Assembly: GCA_035048815.1 (NCBI GenBank)
Contig: JAUCBN010000042.1
Span: forward strand, 1-64,000
Source: Abelmoschus esculentus
Taxonomy: Eukaryota > Streptophyta > Magnoliopsida > Malvales > Malvaceae
Direction of reading: 5' to 3'
DNA length: 64,000 nucleotides
The notes under the pieces are model-generated. The model was not told the DNA's origin. It worked only from the letters and a program-made list of their open reading frames with translations, and searched no databases. Made by a program: the position numbers and the translations under genes. Shown piece by piece: positions 46,585 to 58,054 of the stretch; position 1 is the stretch's first letter; each line of letters starts with the position of its first letter.

Positions 46585-47315
46585 ATATTATATTTTAAAA
46601 TTTTAATTTATTTTTAATAAAAATAAGTATCCAATTTATTTTAATTTTTAATTTTTAATCCATAAATTAACTTTTGGTAAAAAAAATATTTCTGATGTAT
46701 AACGTCTAATTGTTCAAAATATTTTTTTTATTTTATATACTATTAGACTTAAAGTGACAAAGATAATAATTTAAGTATTTATTTTAATAAAACATAATTT
46801 TAAAATTAAAACAATTTATATATAATTTAGGGCTAGATTTATATTTAAGCTTTTTATAAATATATTTCAAGGACTGAATTTTTTTGACAATAAAGAGGAA
46901 CTTCATTGAACAAAGGTCAAACATACAATGTCTATGAAAAGCTGGAGAGAAAAGGGAATACGGAGTCTCAGGCAATAAAGGAAATGAAGTCCAAGAGAAA
47001 AGCCGAAACAGGGTTGGAGAAGCAGCTGAAAACAAAGGCTTGAGCCTTGAAGCTAAGGGAAATGGATGAAAACAGGGTTGAAGTCCATTGTTGCGAACCG
47101 TATGGAATCTTATCACTTACGAATAAATAATCTACAGTTAAATGGCAGCGCCGAGTTAAAAAAAACACATAAATGACGGTTTATGCTAAGTTTAAAATTG
47201 TGGTGTCTCAAATCAAATCCAAGTAAAAATAAAATAAAAAAGAATTATCTTATCTTCAGGGGAAATTAATATCAGCTTCATTGAATCTCCTGGAAGACGC
47301 CCGTTTTAACTGGTT

Positions 47316-47779
47316 TCAAAGGCTATTCTTACTCTCCTTTCTTCTTTTTTGAGCTTTGATTGAATTTTCTTCTTCCAATTCCGAGGCAGCTGCAGAAAGA
47401 GGGTCATCGAGAACCATGTCGGTTTCGAGCTTTTTGGCGTCGGTGACAAGTTCATATGAATCCCACAGTGATTGACCAAAGTCCCAATGTGGAGCATTGG
47501 CAACACTAGTACTGTCCCTGTTCTTGAAGCTTGACGGATGGGTTGCTCAATGCTCATTGCTTTGACCTTGAACCTTGAAGGCTTAGCTTCGAAATGTCTG
47601 TGCTGGTAAGCATAGAATTCGTTCGTAGACAGAGCGGTGCCGGAGTGTGAGTTCCGGGCTTGTGCAGCAGCTTTGATGATTTGAAGGTCTTTGGTATTGT
47701 CATGTTGAAGAAGGTGCTGTTTTTTCATCATGGGAGGGTGGTGGCGGCGGTGTGTGGGCATTAAGTCAGGCCAATCCAT
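47316..47779 (-). pseudogene. Frameshifted plant-specific gene (right copy)
   Basis: This is the mirror of 44233-44696 with the same frameshift and the same stop. See that entry for content. Confidence 0.6.
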
Positions 47780-48811
47780 ATTGCATGTGTCGTCCTAAGG
47801 ATAAATTAGAGCCTCACATGGTAGTAGTTGCGTAGGATATTGTTAGATGGCCCTATGTTAGCTACTCAATTTAAGTGATGAACATCAGTAGGAAAATTTA
47901 AGGAAATGATCCTTTTAAATATGATATATAGAGACAGAGTACTAGGGTTATATTTTGAAAATTGGGTGAATGTTACATTAACCGAGAAAATCATACATGT
48001 AGGTAATGACATTTAATATTTTATATGTTTTTTAGATTGAATAATCATTTGAAAAATTTACATAACCGTCAAAAATATCAAAAAATATTAAATAATATCA
48101 GTTGTCACAAGTAGATAATGAGTTTCAAAATAAATTAAATAATATATTTATCATCAGTTAGAAGCGTCAACTTTCTCGATCACTGTAACATTTACTTTAT
48201 TTTTAAAAGTATTCTAAATACCTCTTTTTCTTGAATATCAAATCTAAAGGGAACATTTCCCTAAATATACCACATTAGTTCATATTTATGAAAGATAAAA
48301 ATTTTATTTTTTCCGATTAAGGTAATAGTGATCTGCATGCAGTGTAATGCCACAGCAAGGGCTTACATGTTTGTCTTATGGATAGAGAATTACAGAGGAG
48401 AGATTGGCTCCGTTAGCCGGTGGATGCAGTGAACTTTGATAGGGACTGGGAGTATATATCCGCTTTTAATAAAAAGAAGTCTAATGTACATCCTCTTTGA
48501 ATCTAACAGAGGTACAACAAAACTCTCTGCAAACACTGGTTTGGTATGAAAAATGCTATTTTTCATCTATTTATTTATTTATTTTTATCTCGAGCGCCTG
48601 TAGATAATTTTTGTGATTTGCTACCAATTATCTGTGCCTGCACTGATTGATAGGCATCACAATGGGTTTGAATTGTAAGTTATTACTATTAAATGCCTGA
48701 GAATGCAAATTTGGTTATGCCCCTCTCATTTTAAACCGACACTGGTTAATTTGAATTTATAAACAAAGCAATATGTTTCTGTAAGTGAATTTCTTTTGAA
48801 TATTATTTCAG

Positions 48812-50953
48812 GTTTGTCCTCTATGGGCAGCAAATCTTGGTAAAGACGAGTTTCGACATTTCATAGTGCAACGTGCTAGTTTATTAAAGGTTGCTCTCTG
48901 TTTTGCATACTCGGTAAATGTTGTTTGTATTATGCTCGACCATGTTTATCTTCTATTCAATATTTCTTTTTAACCAATTACTTACCTGTCGGGTTTAATA
49001 CTACTGTTATTATGCTTGTACCTAAGGTTGTTGCTTCAAAATATGCTACTGATTTTAGGTCAATCTCATATTGTACTACTGTGTATAAGTGTATCAGATC
49101 TTAGCTAACAGGTTAAAGTGTTGGTCGCCTGTTTTAATTACCGAGAATCAGAGTGTTTTCTTCCAAGTAGAGATTTAGTTGAAAATGTTATGCTTGCTCA
49201 AGAGTTAGTTAATAGATATGACAGAAAGCATATCACTCCTCGCTGTGTTTTGAAGGTAGATTTTCGTAAAGCTTTTGACTCTCTTGACTCTCTTGACTGA
49301 AATTTTATTTTTCAAGTGTTTCATGTCCTTAGTTTTCTTGTTCAATTTAGTGGATGGATTTGCTTGCATTGCACACTCTAGATTCTCGATTGGTTTGAAT
49401 GATGGTTTGGTTCATTTTTTCTCGGGGGCTAAGGGGGACCGACAAATTGACTCATTGTCGCCTTGTATCTTTATTCTGGTTATGAATGTTCTGTCTAGAC
49501 TGTTGAACTTAGCTGATAAACATGGGGTGTTTGATTTTCATCCGAGGTATAAAAAAATTAGGCTCACACACTTATGTTTTGCTGATGATCTTCTGTTTTT
49601 TACCAAGGATGCGGTGGATGCAATGTTGATTATTAAGAATGTTAAGAAATTTTTCTATATATTATCTAGCTTACAAATGAACGAGGCAAAGAGTGAGTTT
49701 TTTCTCGGCTGGCATTGATATTGATATGAGATAACATATTATAGCTATTACAGGTTTTCGTATTGGCTCCCTCCCAGTTCGTTATCTTGGTGTCCCTTTG
49801 GTCTCAAAAAATTTGACAACCAATGATTGTAAAGGGTTAGTAGGAAGGATTCTAAAAAAGATAAGGAGTTGTCCATCAAAGTGTTTATCTTTTGTTGGGA
49901 GATTATAATTAATTCAATCAGTTTTTTTAGTATACAAAATTTTTGGTATCGAGCTTTTATTCTTCCCTCGAAAGTACTGAAGAAAATTGAGAGCTTATGT
50001 AGTTCTTTTCTTTGGAAAGGATCGGATGACGTAGCTAGGGGAACTCGAGTGAGACGAGATTGAGTGTCACCCAAAATGTGAAGGTGGGCTTGGAGTAAAA
50101 AATGTTTTCGTTTGGAGCTTGCATGATGAGGTGCCTATGGCTTCTTTATGCCAAACTGGATCATTATAGGTGGCATGGATTGAAAACTATGTCTTAAAGG
50201 GTCGATTTGGCAAGTTGTAGTGAAAAGTAACTCTAGTTGTGCATGGAGGAAAATTCTCAAATTAAGAGAGGATTATCAAATTGTTAAGTGTCCCAAATGG
50301 TGGTTTCAAGGCGAGGAAAATATGGGAGACCCTGCGACACAAGAATATGAGAGTTTTTTGGTGCAAAGTTATTTGGGGTAATCCATCAGTCCCTCGATTC
50401 TCTTTTCTTGCTTGGCTTGCAATCCAAGATCGGCTGTCAACCAAAGTACAAATGTTAACATGGGGTATGCAGTTAAATGTGCTATGCGTTTTATGAACTC
50501 TAGTATTGAGAATAAGGATCACCTATTTAATGATTGTCCTTACTCTCGACGTGTTTGGAAAAAAATATGGTAGCTTGTCAAAATAATACTTCTTTAGATG
50601 ATTGGTCAAGTATGGTTCAATGTATACTAATTCATGGTAAAAGAATATCTCTCTTGACTGTTATCACTCGGTTAACATGGTGCTGTTACCTCTATTTCAT
50701 TTGGCAAGAGCAAAATAATAGAGTGCATGAAAGTAAATCTAAGGCAGGTGGATGCCATTGTTTCCTTGATAAAGACAAGAGTTCATTAAGGTTATTAGAA
50801 GAAAATTTACAACTTGATTCTTTAAGTCCTGCTATGAACTGAGGAAATGTATAGTTATTTTTTTTATTTGGTTGTATAGTTATTTTTATTGTTGTACAAT
50901 TTATTAGTATTTTTTAGATGAATAAATTTCTCATTTATATAAAAAAAAAAAAA
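48812..50953 (+). mobile_element. Inactive LINE (right arm, LINE B)
   Basis: This is the mirror of 41059-43200, here on the plus strand. The FADD block is at about 49577-49588 and the poly(A) run at 50941-50953. It has the same stops and shifts as the left copy. Confidence 0.85.
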
Positions 50954-51411
50954 CATGTTTATCATGCTTTGGGATTACCTGAAAATGTTGTAATACATTT
51001 CAGCGAAGGAGAAAAACCCAAAACTCCGGGGCCGATATTTATTTGACCGGCAAGAGGCGCAAGAATCTTCACTCGATCAATTACTTTCACCGTCAAGATT
51101 TTCAACAAACAAATGAAACTTAACCTAAATGTAAAGATTACACGGCTTCTGAGCTGAAGATAAACCAAGACATGTTACACAATTCATCTATGCAAAGATT
51201 TTAGCAAGCAACAGGCAACAACAATGAATACTCACGACATATAACCTGAAGATTAACCAACTAGATTAAAAACAAGTCTAGAGAAAAAGAAATACAAAAC
51301 TCAAGATATGAGATTGAAATCAAAGAGGTTCTAAAAATTGCGACGATATCAAGTTTCTTAACATCAATGCAAAAGCAAATCACATTTCTTCAATGCCGAG
51401 GTATCCTAAAA

Positions 51412-52850
51412 TCACTCGATGATAGACTGGATAACACCGGCACCAACAGTCTTCCCTCCTTCTCTGATGGCAAACAACATATTTTGCTCACAAGCAACAG
51501 GCATAATAAGCTCAACGACCATCTTTACACGGTCGCCAGGCATAACCATCTTAGACTCTTCATCCTTATCATTCATAATAGCAGTCACCTTTCCGGTGAC
51601 ATCGGTGGTCCTCATGTAAAACTGAGGCCTATAACCTGCAAAGAAGGGCGAATGCCTACCACCCTCTTCTTTCTTCAACACATAGACGATGGCGCTGAAT
51701 TTGGTGTGGGGAGTAATTGTTCCCGGTTTAGCCAAAACCATCCCTCTTTGAATATCCGCCTTTTGAACACCTCTAAGCAACAAACCAACATTATCGCCGG
51801 CCATGGCATCATCTAATATTTTTTGAAACATCTCCACACCGGTAACTATGGTGTTCCTGGTGTCCTTCAATCCGACAATGTCGACAGTCTCTCCAACCTT
51901 AATAGTACCTCTCTCAATACGACCAGTGACAACCGTACCACGACCCGTGATGGAAAACACATCCTCAACAGCTAGCAAGAAAGGCAAATCTGTTTGCCTT
52001 TGAGGAACAGGAATATAACTATCAACAGCATCCATAAGTTCATAAATCTTATCAACCCATTGGTTTTCCCCTCTTGGAATACTCGGCTTAGCCGTTACAG
52101 CTTCTAAAGCTAAAAGTGCAGAGCCAGAAACAATAGGCACGTCATCACCAGGAAATTCGTAACTAGAAAGCAATTCACGCACCTCCAATTCGACCAATTG
52201 CAGAAGCTCTTCATCACCAACCTGGTCTTGTTTGTTCAAAAACACAACCATGTTTGGTACACCGACTTGTTTAGCCAACAAGATATGTTCTTTGGTCTGG
52301 GGCATGGGACCGTCGGTGCCGGAAACGACCAAGATGGCACCGTCCATCTGGGCAGCTCCGATAATCATGTTCTTGACATAATCGGCGTGTCCGGGGCAAT
52401 CCACGTGGGCGTAATGGCGATTCTCAGTTTCATATTCGACGGTGGCGGTGTTGATGGTGATACCACGTGCACGCTCTTCAGGGGCGACATCAATTTCGTC
52501 ATACTTTTTAGGGGCGCTGTTACCCATGGAAGCTAAGGCCATAGTTAGGGCGGCGGTCAAGGTGGTTTTTTCGTGGTCGACATGGCCAATGGTTCCGATG
52601 TTGACGTGGGGCTTTTTGCGTTCGAATTTGCCACGGGCAGCTTTGACAGTGAAAGGGGCTTTGCGGCGGGGGGAAAGGAAGGTGGTGGCGACGGTGTTGA
52701 TGAAAGGAGGGAGGAAAGGTGGGTAGGGGTTAATTTATAGGATATGTAGGAGAAAGCGGTAGAAGAGTGAGTAGGAAAAAGGGAGTCCTGTGGGTACTTA
52801 AGCTTCGAAGAAGTGACGGCTGCTGCGGCTGTTGGTGATGAAATCGCCAT
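51412..52850 (-). pseudogene. tufA: Chloroplast EF-Tu pseudogene (right copy)
   Basis: This is the mirror of 39162-40600. The 382-codon open part is identical, and the transit-peptide frameshift and the Glu in the P-loop are both present. The lesions therefore predate the duplication, or the two arms are one locus assembled twice. Confidence 0.85.
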
Positions 52851-53038
52851 TTCTTTTATAACGCGGAGAAATCGGCCTTTGGATTTGGCTTCTGGTGATG
52901 AAGAATGAGAAGGGAGGGTGTGTTTGTTATCTTATTCTTGTGGTTTCAGGAGGGTTTGAGGGATAACAAGAACGGCTGAGATGAGTTGTTGTTCTATCCA
53001 CTTCTGCTTACTCTGCTGCTATCTTGGGGTAATTTTGA

Positions 53039-56000
53039 TTTTTTTTTGAATAAGTGTAATTTATTATCCAAGACCAAAGAATAACTCTTATATTACACTT
53101 AGGCATCCATCCTTAAAGAATTTTTCAAGATGTACATATGTTCCTATTTACATCATCAAAGTTTATAATTTTATTTCGAGATTGAATACGAACAATCTCT
53201 TTTACACAATCCAGAATACTATCAGCAAGCCTAAAAGAATGTCTAAACAATATTCTATTCCTCTCCTCCCAAATGAAGTACGCATAAGCACTCCATACAA
53301 CCTTCAAAACATAAACCAGTAAGGATTTCTCTTTCAATTTTGCACTTAGCCACTACACCTCCACATCGCAATCAAACATACCCCTACACGGTCCACACAA
53401 ATCCAACACAGCAAACCATATAGCCCGCGAATAACTACAACCTGCAAAGAGATGATCCCTGGTTTCATGTGCACTTCCACATAGCATACAACATTCTTCA
53501 ATTTGAAGCTCCATTCTTCGAAGCCTATCCTTCGTTGGTAACTGATTAAGCATTCTCATCCAAAGAATAAAAGCATGCTTTGAGACATGAAGGCTAAACC
53601 ACACCAAATTATGCCACTGAACTCTGTCCCGTGATTCAAGAATCGCATTCCATATTGTACCTATGGTCCATTTGTTATGCCCCCTCCTCAACAGGCTTTG
53701 CAACGTGTCCCTCTGCCGCAGAATTTTCCTTAGATACCAACTATGACTTTGCTTCAAATCCGAACTCCAGATGTCTTCCTCTTTAATAACATACTTATGC
53801 ACCCAAGCCACCCACAAAGAGCCTTCACTAGCCAACAATTTCTTTAACAATAGGACTAGACATGCCTGATTCCAAGTCTTCACATCCTTGACCTAGTCCC
53901 CCCTCATTCTTGGGACCACAAACATACTTCCAACTAACTCTTTCACCCTGTCCAGTACTATCCTGACCCCTCCAAAAGAATCGCAAACACAATTGTTCAA
54001 TCTTTTCAATGACTCCTTTAGGAAGTCTAACTGCCTACATCAATAGTTAGTTAAACTACATAGCACAGCTCAAAACAACTGCACTCTTCCTGCATAACTC
54101 AAATTTAATTTTGACCAATACCCCAGCTTAGCTTTGATCTTCTCAATTAGCACCAGACAACCCTTCTCATGTAATCTTCTCGTTACTAGAGGAACTCCTA
54201 AGTATCGCACAAGGAGAGATTCAATCTTAAACCCAATATCATCCTCATCCTACCCTGCTCCTCCAAAGAGACTCCAACCACAAAGAGCTCGGATTTTGAC
54301 ACATTTAACTTCAACCCAACCATCCCATAGAACTTCTCCAAAATACTTTGTATACCAATTAAAGAATGCAGATTTCCTTTGCAAAATATTAGCAGGTCAT
54401 CAGCAAAACAAAGGTGAGTAAGGTTTACCTGTTTGCACTTAGGATGATACTGAAAAATCCTCATTGGTGAGTAAGGTTTACCTGTTTGCACTTAGGATGA
54501 TACTGAAAAATCCTCATTTCAGCTGCTTTATCCAGCAAATTAGATAATGCATTCATCACAGTCACAAAGAGGTAAGGGGAAAGTGGGTCCCTTTGCCTAA
54601 CTCCCCTTTGCCTCTTGAAAAAACCTACTAAACTTCCATTCAAAGAGATTGAAAATCTACTTCCAGTGGAACAAACTCTAATCCACCCCCGAAATTTCTC
54701 AAGCATCCCCATTGCCTCTAACAAATTCAAGATAAAATCCCAACTAACAGAATCAAACGCCTTCTGCAAGTCCACTTTTAGAGCACGCCTAGGGGAAATA
54801 GTCTTCCTACCATACTCTTTTACTAATTCTTGAGCTAACAATGTATTATCAACAATACTCCTCCCCTAATAAAAGCTGACTGATTCACAGTAATTAAATC
54901 AGTTAACACACTATTCAGTCTACCTACTGGATCTTAGTAATGGTCTTATAGACAATAAAACAACAAGAAATATGCCTAAAATCCTTCACCATACATGCAT
55001 TCGAGATTTTAGGAACTAAGATGACAACAATAACATTAAATCCTGGTAACAAATAAGAAGAGGAAAAGAAATATCTCACAGCTTGCACAAAATCACTGCC
55101 TACTATCTCCCAAGCCTGCTTAAAGAACCAATAAGTATATCCATCAGGACCAGAGGCTTTGTCCTTACCTTGAGAAAAATTGCATCTTTAATTTCCCAGC
55201 AGACACTTCTCGAACCAAAAGAGAACAAGACCCTTCAGGTATAGCCCCTTGCAAGAGCCCCCTCAAAACCTCACACTACAACCAGACACTCCAGCATCCA
55301 CTAAACCAATTTGTTTTGAGAAAAACAAATCACTTCAACACCCATATCCTCAAAAGACTCCAATTTAATACCCTCATCAATGTGCAAAAATCGAATGATG
55401 CCTTTGTTCCTTTTTTCAGCAACAGCTGAATGAAAGAATTTAGTCCCCTTATCTCCCTCTTGGAGCCATTGTACCTTGGCTTTCTGTTGAAGAAACCAGG
55501 TTTCAGCCCTTTCTAGCTCGAGCAACTCAGCCTGCAATTGTATCTCAGCTTCAACATCCCTACCACCATGATCCAAATTAGCTAGCTGCACCATTTCAAG
55601 CTGTTTCCTCTTATCCTCCACCCTTCTTGAAATTTCAGCATAATGCTTTTGATTCAGAGCTCTCAGAGGGATTTTTAATCTTTTTAGTTTTCCAAACAAA
55701 ACTTGCATAGGGTTACCTACAACAACCTTCCCCATGATCTCTCCACAATTCCCTTAAACTCATTATGAGCAGTCCAGAAATTGAAGAACTTAAAAGGTTT
55801 AGGCTGCGATACAGGTGCATCAACAACCAACCTAAACCAAGCAAGACAGTAATCTGAGATCCCTGGTGCAAGAAATTCCACCTTAGTATGAGGATTCATC
55901 TCATACCAGTTAGAGTTTACCAAAACTCGATCCAATTTCTTGGCCAAAAAAGTATCATCTTGTTTGTTAGACTAAGTGAATCTCGGCCCGACAAATGGAT

Positions 56001-56324
56001 GATCCTGCAATCCAACCTCGCTCAGACAATCAGTAAACCCCACCATATCTGAAGTGATATAGTTCCCCAACCTATCAAAATCAGAGCTCTCCATTGCATG
56101 CATCACAATATTAAAATCCCCTCCCACAAGTCAAGACAAAGGCCCTACCAACCTCTCACTCTGTACTAACTGATGCCACAACTCCTCTCAATTTTGCTAT
56201 TACTACCATACACAACAGAAAGAATCATTTCCTTACCCTACAACACTAATTTTACAGTAACAACTTGACTATCACTAAAAAGAATATACACCTACACATC
56301 CTTCCTCCACAGTAACCATATTCT
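53039..56324 (-). mobile_element. Inactive LINE (right arm, LINE A) with a 53-bp duplication
   Basis: This is the mirror of 35741-38973. It differs by the tandem duplication at 54413-54518, which breaks the reverse-transcriptase frame just before the FADD block, and by one Lys-to-Arg change near the C-terminus (NRILFRHSF). Other visible translated blocks match the left copy. Confidence 0.9.
54413..54518. repeat. 53-bp tandem duplication unique to the right arm
   Basis: Two exact 53-bp units, 54413-54465 and 54466-54518, each begin ggtgagtaaggtttacctg and end aaaaatcctcatt. The left arm has one unit, at about 37547-37599. This accounts for the whole 53-bp length difference between the arms. 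Confidence 0.97.
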
Positions 56325-58054
56325 AAAAAAAATCTAAAAAAACTATATATCCAATTTCGAAGTTGTATATATGTAATTGTATAGTCTATAATTTATCATC
56401 CTATTTAGTTATTGTTTATGTAACAAACAGTCAAACACCAATTCATTTGCTGTCGAGCTAATGTTTTGAGCTTTTTGGAAAAGTTTAGGTAAAATCCAGA
56501 TTTAACCTCAATTTCTCCGTCTAATCTCTCTTTTTTTTAGTTCCCGAGAAGATTCAACTGCAGAAATGAAGATAGATCACAAGTAAATTATTTTTATTTT
56601 TATTTTTGAGTTTTTAATTCTATATGTTCTTGGATTTTTATTTTTTTCTTGTTTGCTTGGTGAAAAAAGACCCTAAAGAAATTTCTATTTTGGGTTTTTA
56701 GGTTCATACAATTAATTTCAATCTAAAATAATAATATTTATCTGAAATTATTTTTTTCGCTCGGAAAAGAAGTTTGTTATTAGTTTTTAATTAATTTTAA
56801 GGATCGATAATACTTGTATAAGATTAATATTACGGGATTTTCTAAAATTCAACCCAAAAACTCAAGAAATGTTCGTTTACTAAAGGCTGCGCATCTAAAA
56901 AATTGGATACAAGATTAATATTACTGGATTTTGTAAAATTCAGTTCAAAACCTAATATGTAAGGCTTTGGATGAATTGGACTTAACCCAATATATTTATT
57001 AGCATTAATATTATATTTTTAGGGCTTTATATACTTTAAGTAACATTAGCACTTAATTCGTACTAGGTATTATCAGTAACTGCATAGCTAGTGTATGTTC
57101 AAGTTGTAGACTCATATGGACTCTGCTCCTCGCAGAACTGGATTTGTTTGAGTGTGATTTTCAACTGAATTCTTCAAGGCTGTTTTGTCTACCCACATTT
57201 ATGCATCCAAGACATTATAGCTTCTAGATTTAATTATGGGAATGATGTAGCCCTTGGAATAAATAGTCAACGGATAAGATTTCCTAATTCTCAAGCAATG
57301 ACCCTATGAATAAAATGAAAAGATCGGTGTGTTTATGTTCGATTAAAATTGAAGGCACTGATCGAATGAAGTTTAGTTTGGATTGGTTGGTTATTGAAAT
57401 TCTGGGTCCTAAAGATTTTCTTAGAGTTTAATTATCAATTATTTGGGTATGAAAATTGTTAATTAATTGAAGTAACTAAAATTTTAATATATGGTTAATA
57501 TAATTTTGATTTTAAGTCTAATGATTCTTCTTATTATATAAATTTTTTGTATGACCTCTTGAAAAATTTCCCACCTCTGAGTGAAGGAAATGACAGGGTA
57601 GGGTGATGTACGTAGAAGCTTACTTGGTCTGAGTAAAGGAAAAATCGTAAATACAGAGAATTAAATTTATAATTATATATTATTTTAGTGGTTAAAATAA
57701 AATAAAATTAATATTTAAAACTTTTTTGGATAAATTAATAATTTAAAATTTATTTAGGTAACTTATTATTTTTTATATAAACTATTTATTTATTAAAATT
57801 TAACGATAACAAATAATCAAATAAGAACAAGTCTATATTCAATAAACATAAATAATTTTATTAATCGTCTTTTAATATCAATAATCAACTCTGTTAAGAA
57901 AAACATAAATAACCATTAGGTTGTTAACCTTTATAATAAAAGAAAAAAAATCGGGCCGCATCAAATCAATCTCGTTGCGTCGGAACTTCAGAGGATGAAT
58001 AAGTAGTAATGGCGGAAAATCCATGTCTCTAAACGTAAATCAGTAACGACCACC
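56325..58054. other. AT-rich region upstream of the PPR gene (right arm)
   Basis: This is the mirror of 34011-35740. It should include the PPR promoter next to 58055. No other gene is seen. Confidence 0.4.

Noticed and set aside
51367..51816. 149-codon open frame opposite the EF-Tu frame
   Set aside because: It is an antisense shadow of the conserved EF-Tu coding sequence.
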